From GCA-001856825 sp038729485 (GTDB taxonomy: Archaea; Thermoplasmatota; Thermoplasmata; Thermoplasmatales; GCA-001856825), in assembly GCA_038729485.1 (NCBI GenBank), contig JAVYRX010000004.1, positions 48,743 through 112,742 on the forward strand: a DNA stretch of 64,000 nucleotides. The letters run 5' to 3'. Each line of letters begins with the position of its first letter. Position 1 is the first letter of the stretch. The position numbers and the translations under genes were made by a program. Below are positions 25,213 to 35,014 of the stretch, piece by piece. The notes beneath the pieces were generated by a model. It was not told the origin of the DNA, did no database searches, and saw only the letters and a program-made list of their open reading frames with translations.

Positions 25213-27579
25213 CTACCACCTCCGCAGTTGAACTCTGCATACTGAAAGCAGGGGGCAGAAAAGCTGGTTCTCGCACTTCCATAAGCTTCCCCCTTCTTTT
25301 ACAACTGGATCGCAGTCCCCTTCTAGCAGGTCATCAAGCGCAGTGTTAACAATCTTGCTGCATTTTTCTACTTGGGCAGACTCATTCGGTATCCCCTGGT
25401 AGAATCCAGCGGTTGCAAATCCCTCGGCCACGTCCCTAAATGAAACGTATGCGGCTGCTTTAACTTTCTTACCAAGGATGGATTCAACACCTAACTTGTA
25501 GAAATAAAGCTGTACCTTCCCATGCTCCTCGTCACAGAGGTCGTTCTTAGGATAACCGTATAGTGAAGTTTTATAATCAATGACGCAAAGCCCGTCTTCT
25601 TCCTCGTCAATCCTGTCCACGAATCCACCTATGCTTATTTTATTGCCGTTGAACTCGTATACCACAGGGTGATTGTTTGAAGGGAAGTGAAATTCTCTGT
25701 GTATTATTTTTCTACCCAGATTGACGGCATGCTGGGCATCCAATATGAAGAATCTCGTTAGTCTGCCGCTAAGAATGTACTTTTCCCTGTAAAATTTCAA
25801 TGCCTGTTTTTTTGAATTGTATTTCACCTTGTTCATCTCGCTTCTTATGAATGAGTCAGTGAGACGGGTAAAGTCACTCGGGGGGATCTCCGTAGAATAG
25901 AACTTTTCAAGTATCTTATGGGTTAGGCTACCGGTATTCCTAGGGTCAAGGAATTCCACGGGTTCCTCTATCTCATCGATTCCCAGGATTCCATTTACAA
26001 ATCCTTTAAAATGGCAACCAATGTAATTTTCCAAGAATGTAGGGTATACCGGCTTTTCCAATTTTGATTTAATAATTTCTCTGTCCAGCGTGTATTTGAC
26101 CTTTTCAGGTTTAAAAAGGGCAGCTTCCCACTCATACAACGGGTCATTAGGAACGAAAATTTCGTCTCTAGAAATGTATTCCTCGCTTTCTGAAACGCTA
26201 TCGTAGAATGGGATGCTCTCAGTAAAGGCCAACTTATCGTCCAGCTCCGACCTCGTAAGAGTGGCATTTTTAGAGCTTTCCATGATTAATTTATAAATGT
26301 TCTCTGTGAACGCATCGTATTCCTGCGGCAGTCCTATCTTTACGAGAAGACTTCTGGATACATCGGAGAATGCCCTCAAAGAACTTCCCAGGTCAAGACC
26401 GGAGATGTAAACGTTGTCAAATGGAATTCCAACGACGTCTTCAGCTCTTCCAATTACGATAGTTCCTTCTCCCGGTACCCCAACCTTAGGCAAATATTTG
26501 AGCGCCTGAAGATAATTGATCATCTCCTGTATTTCCGAGGAAGCCCCGTTGAATGCAGTGGATAAAATGTTTGCAGCCTTTAAGAAGGGAGTGCTTCCAA
26601 CATATTTTTCTGCAAACCTCTGTAGCCCTGAAAATCCCATTCCTTCTTTGATTGAGCCGTGAAGTTTCTCAATTTCCAGTAAAATTTCATCTGAAACGCC
26701 CGCCTCCTGAAACAGGGTCAGCCAATCGTCTAAGCTTCTTATGACGTTATTTTCATACGCAAGACCCTTTATGCTTGAAATTTTGCTCTGTTCGACTTTA
26801 GAATACGGGTTCTCAATCAGCGATATGATTGATTCATAAGAATAATCAGTATTTATGCACTTAAGTGAATTTACGAGGAAAAAGAATGCAGAATCATTAA
26901 GGAGGAAGTATGAGAGATCAGAAGCAACCACGGGCTTGACTCCATAAAGCTCCAGCTCCTTCAGGAATATTGCCAGAAAATAGTCATCCGGCACAACGAT
27001 GCACGTCCTACCCGGTTTGGTAACGGAGTCTTTCACAACCCAACGGATCTCAGAAAAATAGTCAGGGAACTTTAGTTTCCTTTTAGATTCGAGGGTATTC
27101 CGCAGCTGATATTTTTCCTTAAATAAGTTGCTGAATGGGGCATAAGATTCAGGAATGTGACTAATGGACGTGCTGAACTGCTCCTCCTTAATCGGAAACA
27201 AATCCATGAATTCAGAGAAATCCTCCACCTGGCTCTTGCCGATCGATGAAATTATCTTATAATATCTTACGATTACTTCGCTGTATTTTTCAACTATTCT
27301 TTCAGAAGTATCAGAGGCAACTACCTTGTGAAGAAAAGTTGTTTTTCCAATGAGTGTAAGAAATCTTACTATTCTCATTATTGTGTCAACTTCTTCTACG
27401 GGGGAACCGGCCTGTATTAGCGAAATCACGCGCTCCTCGTTTGAAAGAATTTTTATCTTCAATGAAGAGGATATCTCCTTTATGAAGTCCTCAATACCCT
27501 GAGCCCTTTCGCCATATATTGAATTATACGCTCTTGCACCGCCACTGCTCACAAATATATGCCTGTTTTGTTGCTGCAT
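25213..27579 (-). CDS. AddB-like protein with RecB-type nuclease domain
   Basis: 788 residues. The N-terminal half resembles the inactive helicase-like part of AddB/RecC. The C-terminal RecB nuclease domain shows GSLTHKILEKFY, GGFVDRIDEEEDGLCVIDYKTS and VQLYFYKLGV, with D and K of the nuclease active site. A cysteine before the nuclease (NYIGCHFKG) and a C-terminal cluster C-x6-C-x5-C (KCENQLFCPLLSVC) match the iron-sulfur staple of AddB. ATG 27579 is used; GTG 27585 is an alternative. It forms a pair with the downstream helicase. Confidence 0.82.
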   Translation of the reverse strand: MQQQNRHIFVSSGGARAYNSIYGERAQGIEDFIKEISSSLKIKILSNEERVISLIQAGSPVEEVDTIMRIVRFLTLIGKTTFLHKVVASDTSERIVEKYSEVIVRYYKIISSIGKSQVEDFSEFMDLFPIKEEQFSTSISHIPESYAPFSNLFKEKYQLRNTLESKRKLKFPDYFSEIRWVVKDSVTKPGRTCIVVPDDYFLAIFLKELELYGVKPVVASDLSYFLLNDSAFFFLVNSLKCINTDYSYESIISLIENPYSKVEQSKISSIKGLAYENNVIRSLDDWLTLFQEAGVSDEILLEIEKLHGSIKEGMGFSGLQRFAEKYVGSTPFLKAANILSTAFNGASSEIQEMINYLQALKYLPKVGVPGEGTIVIGRAEDVVGIPFDNVYISGLDLGSSLRAFSDVSRSLLVKIGLPQEYDAFTENIYKLIMESSKNATLTRSELDDKLAFTESIPFYDSVSESEEYISRDEIFVPNDPLYEWEAALFKPEKVKYTLDREIIKSKLEKPVYPTFLENYIGCHFKGFVNGILGIDEIEEPVEFLDPRNTGSLTHKILEKFYSTEIPPSDFTRLTDSFIRSEMNKVKYNSKKQALKFYREKYILSGRLTRFFILDAQHAVNLGRKIIHREFHFPSNNHPVVYEFNGNKISIGGFVDRIDEEEDGLCVIDYKTSLYGYPKNDLCDEEHGKVQLYFYKLGVESILGKKVKAAAYVSFRDVAEGFATAGFYQGIPNESAQVEKCSKIVNTALDDLLEGDCDPVVKEGGSLWKCENQLFCPLLSVCRVQLRRW

Positions 27580-27744
27580 TTCCACTTATGTAAAAAGCAA
27601 CATCTAATATATTGTTTATCAGAACCTATGATACTGGTAACGCTTAACCAGTACTTAACAAGAAATGAAGATTTCGTTTTAAAAGGTTGGGAGACATCCT
27701 GAAGTCATAGTTTTCATCTTTCCATATATACGAAGCGCCTCATG

Positions 27745-29124
27745 TCACAAATACCCTGAATAGCCATTTATTGTATCGTTGTAGGGGCTCATATACCAGT
27801 TTGGAAGCGAGTTCAAAGAATATGGGAGTTCATAATCGGGGGGAAACGGCTGCATTGCAGAGGGAGAATTGCCATACGTCATGTTGTAAACGAGGTAGCT
27901 GCAGGAATAACCGTCTGGGGACGACGATGCAGAAAGTTCAAGCTGGGTATACGCTGCGTAAAACGGTGACCCCTGATATTCTACCGTCGCATTCCAGAAC
28001 TCAAACTGCTTGCTGACGCTGTAGTCTATGATCTGCAGTCTTACAATATGCTTCGAGGTTAAATATTGAATTGTGAATGAGAGTCTCGTTCCGTTTGGGG
28101 AAGAGAATCCGGGCATAAAATCAGGGTTAAGATTATTTGGAAAATATATAGCTACGGCATTTGAACCGCCAACGTACCAGGGAGCCAGGGAACCAGCAGG
28201 ATCAAGGTCTACGCCAACCTGGAAAAATCCTTGAGCAGTGGGATTTATAGAAGCTTCGTAATTCAATGCGTTTATTTGTAGACTTAGTGCGGCAAACGTT
28301 GCGGAGGACCAGTTATAAACTACAACATTGGCGTGCATTATTGTAAAGGGACCTAGTAATTGGGCTGGATCGCCCGAACCCTGTCCGTAGCCTTCCATGC
28401 TATTGTAACCTGGTTGATAGGTAACCAGAGGATCGCTTGTGAATATTATATTCGAGAAGTAGGTAGTCCCGTCAAGGGAAACAATCTTTATTCCAGCATA
28501 GGTGGAGATATTTCCTATTGAGACGTTCATGAGAGGCGAAGCGGTGCTCCCCGAAAACATCTCCAAAAACCAGGTTCCGTCATTTCTCGATAAATTTACA
28601 AACATGGTGCCCTGTATGAATACCCATCCATCACTTTGATTCACACTAGGGAGGACTGTTGCGTTTGAAGACAAATTTCCACTAGTAACCTGAACAGTCT
28701 CACCATGAATGCTAATTGAGACGAGATTTTCGGAAGAATCATTGACTATCGAGAAAACTCCAGTTCCACCAGCATCACTCAAGGCAAATTGAAAGGAGAG
28801 CAACCTATCTCCGGGGGTAAAATATCTAGTTGTTCTGACCTCGCTTCCTTGCGGCAGTTCAAGCGCTGGTTGTCCGTTGAATTGTTTTGTCGTCGTTATG
28901 AGAGGTTGATCTCCGCTCAGAAGTTTCCAGCCATATGATGTGTAGTTCATCGCTGTAGAAAAAATGGAGACAAACGCAAAGCTACTATTGATGGGATTTA
29001 CCGGGACAGAATTCTGTCCGGACGACAGATACGATTGGTCGTTTCCTCCAATTGTAATCGGGATAATGCCTACTGAACTGGAAGCCAGAACTAAAACAAT
29101 TACAATAGCAACTTTCTTTCTCAA
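27745..29124 (-). CDS. Secreted or surface protein, unknown function
   Basis: 459 residues, TTG start. KKVAIVIVLVLASSSVGIIPI is a signal peptide or N-terminal anchor. The rest is rich in Ser, Thr, Asn and aromatic residues with many N-x-S/T sites (NSS, NYT, NDS, NLS, NVS, NWS, NAT, NMT), as in glycosylated archaeal surface proteins. Two parts (about 50-230 and 240-430) both look like beta-sandwich lectin/glucanase-type folds from the pattern of alternating hydrophobic residues. No catalytic motif was recognised. Confidence 0.6.
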   Translation of the reverse strand: MRKKVAIVIVLVLASSSVGIIPITIGGNDQSYLSSGQNSVPVNPINSSFAFVSIFSTAMNYTSYGWKLLSGDQPLITTTKQFNGQPALELPQGSEVRTTRYFTPGDRLLSFQFALSDAGGTGVFSIVNDSSENLVSISIHGETVQVTSGNLSSNATVLPSVNQSDGWVFIQGTMFVNLSRNDGTWFLEMFSGSTASPLMNVSIGNISTYAGIKIVSLDGTTYFSNIIFTSDPLVTYQPGYNSMEGYGQGSGDPAQLLGPFTIMHANVVVYNWSSATFAALSLQINALNYEASINPTAQGFFQVGVDLDPAGSLAPWYVGGSNAVAIYFPNNLNPDFMPGFSSPNGTRLSFTIQYLTSKHIVRLQIIDYSVSKQFEFWNATVEYQGSPFYAAYTQLELSASSSPDGYSCSYLVYNMTYGNSPSAMQPFPPDYELPYSLNSLPNWYMSPYNDTINGYSGYL

Positions 29125-29173
29125 CGCATTTATATTGGAGTATCGGTTAATAAATTTGCCGCTTACCTATAAG

Positions 29174-29356
29174 TCATTCAACCAGGATTTCTATTTCGGT
29201 TCCACCCTGGGCAAATATCTTTACGTCTCCCTTATAACCGCAGTTCTTACAAGTAAAAGGAATCTTAAGAAAACAATTAAAAGTAATCTCTGCTGGTGGT
29301 TTAATCTCGAATGAGGTTGAACCGCATTTAGGACAGGTCACCAGCAGAGTGCTCAT
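29174..29356 (-). CDS. Zinc-ribbon protein
   Basis: 60 residues with CPKCGSTSFE at 8-17 and CKNCGYKGD near 36, plus a lone Cys in FNCFLKI. A two-CxxC zinc ribbon of archaeal type without further domain; role unknown. It follows DUF981 closely (10 nt) on the same strand. Confidence 0.7.
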   Translation of the reverse strand: MSTLLVTCPKCGSTSFEIKPPAEITFNCFLKIPFTCKNCGYKGDVKIFAQGGTEIEILVE

Positions 29357-29366
29357 AAAAACACCC

Positions 29367-29963
29367 TTATGCCTTCACGTTCTTGAAGTCTACAAGGTGT
29401 CCGCCTATTGCTGTCGTACCTACGTATATGGTTAGTATTGCAACCCCGAAGAATGCTATCGCCGCAAGAATTGCTGCTACTGCCGTCAGCTTCCTGTTGT
29501 TAGTGAGGACCATAGGCGCTACTAGAATGCCTCCAATTCCAGCTCCAAGGTACATTAGAAGCAGAACAAGAGGGGACGACATTCCCAGCTTGTATCCGTC
29601 AACACCGTATGTTATCCCGAATATTCCTGCGAAGAATGCGAATATGCTTGTAAAGACCATGGATCCCTTTTTGAGAAGTATTACGCCAGTTATGATCGAG
29701 ACAACGCCAAGGAATACAAGCGGATCTCCAAAGAGCTCTCCGTATGCGACGGTGAACGGAGAGGGAACTATTATGCTGTATAATAGGCCGTAAAGCGTTG
29801 CATATCCGCCCGTCCCGAGCAGGAAGTAAGAGAAACTCTTATCAAGATTTTCGTTGTTCTTGTTCAAGAGGAACCTGTAGACAGCATAGGTTCCAAATCC
29901 AAAGAACATGATGCCTACTATGAATAGGTTCGCAGCCAATGGGTCTGTAAATAACCAGGCCAT
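29367..29963 (-). CDS. DUF981 membrane protein
   Basis: 198 residues with six or seven hydrophobic segments and the pattern FGTYAVYRFLLNK, GGYATLYGLLYSI, YGVDGYKLGM typical of archaeal DUF981. Glycine-rich helices with few charges; function unknown. Upstream of the zinc-ribbon gene. Confidence 0.8.
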   Translation of the reverse strand: MAWLFTDPLAANLFIVGIMFFGFGTYAVYRFLLNKNNENLDKSFSYFLLGTGGYATLYGLLYSIIVPSPFTVAYGELFGDPLVFLGVVSIITGVILLKKGSMVFTSIFAFFAGIFGITYGVDGYKLGMSSPLVLLLMYLGAGIGGILVAPMVLTNNRKLTAVAAILAAIAFFGVAILTIYVGTTAIGGHLVDFKNVKA

Positions 29964-30155
29964 TTTATATCACCAGAAGGATATTACAGGGAAATATTTC
30001 AAGTATCATGCACGGAATCATGCGATTTTACGCATTCTGGTACAATTGAGAACATTGATGTGTAAACTGCCGTTTGCAATCCGTCCTCTATTTTTCGCTT
30101 TTCTCATTTCTGCAATGGAAATATTTAAATGTTATGTTCTAATAATAAGTCACAG

Positions 30156-30449
30156 ATGGAGGCTAGTAAAATTAAAGAGACAGAACCTGACGACATTGAC
30201 AGAAGGAAGCTGAGAAAACTTAACATGAGAAAAAACGAAGAATTTAGGTTCCTTTTGGGAAAGTATCTGAAGGATCTGCCTGAAAGCGTCCGGGGTAGCA
30301 TTTTTGGGTCCATCTACGCTAAGGCGGCGAAAAATGGAGTAACTGATGCTAGAAACTATGTCCTGGTGAAGAAAAAGGAAGGAATTTTGGACGAGGATAC
30401 AAGCAGGAAACTAATAGATTTGATCTATGATTACAGCACATTCCGCTAG
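30156..30449 (+). CDS. Thermoplasmatales conserved hypothetical protein
   Basis: 97 residues starting MEASKIKETEPDDIDRRKL. All-helical, basic N-terminal half; RFLLGKYLKDLPESVRGSIFGSIYAKAAK and ARNYVLVKKKEGILDEDTSRKLIDLI look like a small helical bundle. A TATA-like ATATTTAAAT (30121-30130) excludes the ATG at 30129 and supports 30156. Function not recognised; the 3' end overlaps the DUF357 gene by 4 nt. Confidence 0.6.
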   Translation: MEASKIKETEPDDIDRRKLRKLNMRKNEEFRFLLGKYLKDLPESVRGSIFGSIYAKAAKNGVTDARNYVLVKKKEGILDEDTSRKLIDLIYDYSTFR

Positions 30450-30727
30450 GAATATTGGGTAAACCTCACGTAATCTCCTTTTGCTTCAAGCAATCCAATT
30501 CTTACACCGGCGTCGAGCCACGCATAGGCATAAGAGCTAGCCGCTAGGGAATTTTCAAAGTCACCTTTATTATAGAAAAAAGAGGCGTCGCTTAGATAGT
30601 TTTTGCACATCTCTATGAAATCATGAGCAGCCTTCCATAGGAAGCTTTCTTCCGGTACGGATATCTTTACTCGTTCAAGGGCGTTATTTCCCCTCTCTAT
30701 GTATTCTCTGCACTTTGCTTCCAACAT
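30446..30727 (-). CDS. DUF357 protein
   Basis: 93 residues, helical, of the archaeal DUF357 family (YIERGNNALERVK, FIEMCKNYLSDASFFYNKGDFENSLAASSYAYAWLDAG). The latter stretch looks like a TPR-like helix pair. Its start overlaps the herA stop by one base, so the two are co-translated. No function is known, but the herA coupling suggests a DNA-repair accessory role (inference). Confidence 0.82.
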   Translation of the reverse strand: MLEAKCREYIERGNNALERVKISVPEESFLWKAAHDFIEMCKNYLSDASFFYNKGDFENSLAASSYAYAWLDAGVRIGLLEAKGDYVRFTQYS

Positions 30728-32163
30728 TATCGTACCACCTTTACGTTCTTGCCACCATCATCAGTTTCTCTTGGCCTAACCTCCACGAAAATCGGTACCG
30801 GTAGCTCGGGTGATGCAACAAGTGCGGTACCGACAGGCAATCTCTGGATTTCATCGAGAGAGCTTGGCGTCAAACCCTCTACCGAGCTGCCTATCGCCTT
30901 GAGGTCGTTGGGATTTGTTACCTTGAGGATAAGTTGGGTTCCGCACTGTGATAACACGTTCTTGTCTATTTTTGCAGGCCTCTGAGAGACAACAAGCATT
31001 CCAAATCCAAATTTCCTACCTTCAGATGCAACTGTTCTCATGATTTTAGAGGAGAATGCCTTTCCTTGCTGGGGTGCGAAATTATGAGCTTCCTCAACCA
31101 CCACAAGGAGTGGCGGGATCTTTTCTTTTTTTCTAGATTCAAACAACGAATAGAGCAGCCTCTGTACCACGAGTTCTTGAACATCCGGCGGGAGGCCCTT
31201 CATTTCGATTATAGAGACTTTCCCTTCAATGACGAGATCGTCAACTCGGAGACCCCTCTTTCTTAGGATATTTAGGGATTTCAGGTAATTTAGTTCCTTT
31301 TCCAAGGTCTGAGAGATTGAGGAATTGTCCTGCCTCTTCAGCTCCGATATTATGTCTTGGAAATCGTAATCTCTAACCGTGAGTCTTAGGGCGTCCACAG
31401 CTTTCCTTAAAGGAACAAAATAAGATCTAGGATCAGGCAGGTTCATTATGCTTACCAACTCTCTCACGTTAATCTGAGACAACGTAAAGGCAAGGTCTCT
31501 GTCTCCTCCTGTCGGAGAGAATACGACCATCTTATCCCTGTATGAGTTTGGTCTTACCCCGAACCTCTTCATCTCCGCGCTTTCCGATGCTTTGTTCTTC
31601 ATCGCGGAGTATTCTCCGTGGGGATCTATTATCACAACAGTTACGTTGTTTTTTATTAGTTCTTCGATTATCACTCCCGTCAGATAGCTCTTTCCTCCAC
31701 CGGTCTTCGCCATAACTGATATGTGTTTCTGCACCATTGAGTTAATGTCAATAGAGAATGGTATATCGTGGCCGTAAATCATGCCTATGTAAGCCCTCCC
31801 TTTTCTGCTACCGTCTATATTCAATATTGAAGATATGAAACCATCTTCAGCAAAATAAACTGGCGTTCCGGCCATAAACGGGGTCCTTGGATATTGAAGA
31901 ACGTGTTTTGAATCCCTGAATCCTATGATCACTATTTGCGCCGATATTGTTTGCTGAATCTCGACGTTCGCGCCCTCCATCACCTGATAAGATTTTTCAA
32001 TCGAGAGATTCGTCTTTGCCTCTATGGAGTCTACTTTCCCCAGAACCCATCCATCTTCCGGATGTTTTATCCTCACGTAGTCTCCTTGCTTCAATTTTCC
32101 AGACACTGAGCAATTTACGATCGTAGGTTTTATGTCCCCGTACAATATTCCAACAGGGTCCAT
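30727..32163 (-). CDS. herA: HerA DNA-translocating ATPase
   Basis: 478 residues. An N-terminal beta-barrel HAS domain is followed by the FtsK/HerA ATPase core with Walker A AKTGGGKSYLTG (about 150), Walker B VVVEEAHNFAPQQGK (about 350) and a late SQCGTQLILKVTNPND region. HerA hexamers drive NurA nuclease in DNA-end resection. No nurA is next to it; DUF357 follows instead. The start is 4 nt from the end of the aminotransferase gene. Confidence 0.93.
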   Translation of the reverse strand: MDPVGILYGDIKPTIVNCSVSGKLKQGDYVRIKHPEDGWVLGKVDSIEAKTNLSIEKSYQVMEGANVEIQQTISAQIVIIGFRDSKHVLQYPRTPFMAGTPVYFAEDGFISSILNIDGSRKGRAYIGMIYGHDIPFSIDINSMVQKHISVMAKTGGGKSYLTGVIIEELIKNNVTVVIIDPHGEYSAMKNKASESAEMKRFGVRPNSYRDKMVVFSPTGGDRDLAFTLSQINVRELVSIMNLPDPRSYFVPLRKAVDALRLTVRDYDFQDIISELKRQDNSSISQTLEKELNYLKSLNILRKRGLRVDDLVIEGKVSIIEMKGLPPDVQELVVQRLLYSLFESRKKEKIPPLLVVVEEAHNFAPQQGKAFSSKIMRTVASEGRKFGFGMLVVSQRPAKIDKNVLSQCGTQLILKVTNPNDLKAIGSSVEGLTPSSLDEIQRLPVGTALVASPELPVPIFVEVRPRETDDGGKNVKVVR

Positions 32164-32166
32164 TTT

Positions 32167-33159
32167 TCACCTCGTCCATTCCTTAATTTTGCTCACGATG
32201 ACATCAATCCCCTTTTGGATCCTCTCAGAGTCTTCGCTTCCTATGCCTACTCTTATTATTGAGTCAGTTCCAAAAAAGTAACCCGGTACTGTGGAGACAC
32301 CGTTGCTGATGAGAGAAAGACAAAATTTAGACGACTCCTTCCCGATCGAAAGTGCATTTACGATACTTCCCTTGTAGCCTACGATATTTTCGTCCAGGGC
32401 ATCAAATAATATTTTAGAATTTTCTTCCAGCTTCTTTCTATTATATTCGCCGTACACTTTAACATTATCAAAAAGATAGCTCCCCCTTCTCTTCACCACG
32501 TTTGATATTACAGGAACTATAAAATCTATCCTTTCTTTCAAGTCATCAATTAGATTCTTTCCTGCTATAATCCATCCCATTTTAATTCCGCTTTCCCCGA
32601 AGAATTTAGAAACCGAGCCTATGATTATGCTGTTTCCAGTTTCCAGCTTTTTAGGGAAAATGCCATTGAAAAATGAGAATGTATCGTCTATAATTAAATA
32701 CGATTCGTTGCCTTCCGTCTCCCTCCCAATCGATTTCAAACTTTCGTCGCTCCAAGAAAGTCCAGTGGGATTATTTGGGTTACTCAGAAAATATGCAGTC
32801 TTCTCTTCCACGTCCCATGGCGAAAGATCCACACCTTCCGACGTCAGCCTATTGTCCAGAACAACTTCCATTCCTATTTCCCGCGCCTGATAGAAGAAAA
32901 CGGGATATTCGGGAACAATCGTTACCAAGGATCTGATCTTCTTTCTGAGGTGATAGAGGACAAAGAATGACGCAAACGTTCCGGAGGGAGTTACGATCAC
33001 TTGATCTGCATCCACCCCATACATTTTTGCTATCTGTCGCTCCACCTCTCCGCTGCCAAGTCCTTCGGGGCTCATGCCTCTCATTGCGCTCGACGCGAGA
33101 TTTATATTTCCGTCAGGGAGGGAATCCATGTATCTAAACATTGAAATGTCCATAGGCAT
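32167..33159 (-). CDS. PLP-dependent aminotransferase, class I/II
   Basis: 330 residues, fold type I. FLSNPNNPTGLSW (about 127), IIDDTFSF and SVSKFFGESGIKMGW with the PLP-binding Lys (about 180) are present; the C-terminus has RVGIGSED. Short, like histidinol-phosphate- or CobD-type aminotransferases, but the substrate is not clear. It diverges from ipk. Start alternatives are Met 3 and Met 7. Confidence 0.8.
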   Translation of the reverse strand: MPMDISMFRYMDSLPDGNINLASSAMRGMSPEGLGSGEVERQIAKMYGVDADQVIVTPSGTFASFFVLYHLRKKIRSLVTIVPEYPVFFYQAREIGMEVVLDNRLTSEGVDLSPWDVEEKTAYFLSNPNNPTGLSWSDESLKSIGRETEGNESYLIIDDTFSFFNGIFPKKLETGNSIIIGSVSKFFGESGIKMGWIIAGKNLIDDLKERIDFIVPVISNVVKRRGSYLFDNVKVYGEYNRKKLEENSKILFDALDENIVGYKGSIVNALSIGKESSKFCLSLISNGVSTVPGYFFGTDSIIRVGIGSEDSERIQKGIDVIVSKIKEWTR

Positions 33160-33227
33160 GTGAGTACAATTACTTCAAAGATATACAATCTTCCATGAAT
33201 TTATTTATAAAGAGCCTATAACAATCG

Positions 33228-33965
33228 ATGCTATTATTGAAAATCGGAGGTAGCGTTATAACAGACAAATCCAGATACAGGAGAATCCGCATGGAGGCTC
33301 TTCTCCCTCTTTGTGAGATGTTAGCGGAGAGGAGGGACTTGATCATTGTTCATGGCGCCGGTTCATTTGGTCATGTTCTTGCCCTGAGGTACGGTTTGGA
33401 CAAGCCCGGCAGTGTCATAGGCAGGGAGATGGAGATCTCGAGGGTAACAAATGATGTTGCTTACCTGAATAACGCCGTTGTTAAAACGTTAATAAAGACA
33501 GGAATTAGTTCAGTAGGAATACCCCCTCACTCCGTATACTCCGGCTCTGGAATTAACACAAACATAGTTGAAAAATATTACGCATCGGGTATCCTACCAG
33601 TTCTCTACGGAGACGTGGTTATCGACAGAAAGCATTTCAGAATATTGTCCGGCGACGAAATCATGTTTTATTTGACTAAAAAGTTCCGCCCAGAAAGTGC
33701 AGCTTTCGTTACTGACGTAGACGGACTTTACACTTCAGATCCAAAGGTCAGAAAAGATGCAAAGCTAATCAGGGAGGTAAAGGCCAGTGATCTGGTTGCA
33801 ATGGAAGGAGGCGGAGATGCCACTGGCTCAATGCCAGGTAAGGTTCTAAAAATCATGGAAATGGCAAAATACACGCAAAAGGTTGTAATAATAAACGGAA
33901 ATTACCCGGAAAGACTTGAGTCTTATCTAAACGGTAAAATGCCGCTGGGGACGGTGATAAGTTGA
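33228..33965 (+). CDS. ipk: Isopentenyl phosphate kinase
   Basis: 245-residue amino-acid-kinase-fold enzyme. KIGGSVITDK and VHGAGSFGH with the conserved catalytic His (H49) identify IPK; FVTDVDGLYTSDP (about 163) and GGGDATGSMPGK (about 190) are the nucleotide loops. It phosphorylates isopentenyl phosphate to IPP, the last step of the archaeal mevalonate route. It overlaps the IPP isomerase gene by 4 nt. TTTATAA near 33204-33211 fits a leaderless start. Confidence 0.94.
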   Translation: MLLLKIGGSVITDKSRYRRIRMEALLPLCEMLAERRDLIIVHGAGSFGHVLALRYGLDKPGSVIGREMEISRVTNDVAYLNNAVVKTLIKTGISSVGIPPHSVYSGSGINTNIVEKYYASGILPVLYGDVVIDRKHFRILSGDEIMFYLTKKFRPESAAFVTDVDGLYTSDPKVRKDAKLIREVKASDLVAMEGGGDATGSMPGKVLKIMEMAKYTQKVVIINGNYPERLESYLNGKMPLGTVIS

Positions 33966-35014
33966 CGATAGAGAGGAGAAAAATAGAGCACATAGACATA
34001 ATCTCTAAGCAAGACGTTAGGCACGAGTACAACTTTTGGGACGACATAGAGATAATCCAGAAGTCCATGCCTGAGATAGACTACGACGAAATAGATGCCT
34101 CGACTTCTTTCCTTGGGAAGAAGCTAAAGCTGCCAATTTTGATTTCTTCCATGACGGGTGGTCATCCAGAGACAAAGAAAATAAATGAGAACTTGGCTAT
34201 AGGTGCCGCTGAAGGCGGCATCGCTATGGGTGTTGGATCAGAGAGGGCCGCGATACAGAACAGGAGCAACGAAGACACATACGAGGTCGTCACAAGGTAC
34301 GATGTTCCTTTCAGGATTGCAAACGTCGGCGCTCCTCAACTAATTAAGCAATCCAAGGACCCCCTTACGGACGAAGATATAGAGTATGCAGTAAATTTGG
34401 TAAAGGCGGACGCATTGGCAATCCATTTCAATTTTGTACAGGAACTATCGCAACCCGAGGGAGATAGAAAATCCAGGGGTATCAGCAAGAGGCTCCATGC
34501 CTTATCAACCAAATACAAGATAATAGCGAAAGAAACAGGGGCAGGGTTTTCCATGCAGGATGCCATGGATTTTAGGCTTGCGGGGGTTTCTGCAATAGAC
34601 GTAGGCGGTCGTTCTGGAACTTCCTTTGCGGCAGTCGAGTCAAAGAGGAGCGGGATCAAGGGAGACGTACAGAAGGAAAGCGTCGGAAAAACATTCTGGA
34701 ATTGGGGAATTCCATCACCCGTATCTGTTATCCTCGCAGACGTGGGTCTGCCTATCGTAGCTTCTGGAGGAATAAGAAGCGGTCTTGACATTTTCAGAGG
34801 AATTGCCATGGGAGCAAACTTGGGTGGTCTCGCCTCTACGTTCCTAAGGGCTGCATTGGTATCTGACAGAGAGGTTGTAAAGCTAATAAATAGGCTGGAA
34901 AGCGAACTGAAAACTGCAATGTTCCTTACCGGATGTTCCAATTTGAAGGAGATTAGAGGGGTAAGAAGAATATACGTTGGGAGGTTGTCCGAATGGATCA
35001 GAGAAGTTCAATGA
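33962..35014 (+). CDS. fni: Type 2 isopentenyl-diphosphate isomerase
   Basis: 350-residue FMN enzyme with TTG start inside the ipk stop (TTGA). RKIEHIDI, ISSMTGGH, GVGSERAA and HFNFVQELSQPEGDRKSRG are the idi-2 signatures; ASGGIRSGLDIFRGIAMGAN binds the FMN phosphate. It converts IPP to DMAPP. With IPK it supplies the isoprenoids for ether lipids and quinone tails. Confidence 0.95.
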   Translation: MTIERRKIEHIDIISKQDVRHEYNFWDDIEIIQKSMPEIDYDEIDASTSFLGKKLKLPILISSMTGGHPETKKINENLAIGAAEGGIAMGVGSERAAIQNRSNEDTYEVVTRYDVPFRIANVGAPQLIKQSKDPLTDEDIEYAVNLVKADALAIHFNFVQELSQPEGDRKSRGISKRLHALSTKYKIIAKETGAGFSMQDAMDFRLAGVSAIDVGGRSGTSFAAVESKRSGIKGDVQKESVGKTFWNWGIPSPVSVILADVGLPIVASGGIRSGLDIFRGIAMGANLGGLASTFLRAALVSDREVVKLINRLESELKTAMFLTGCSNLKEIRGVRRIYVGRLSEWIREVQ

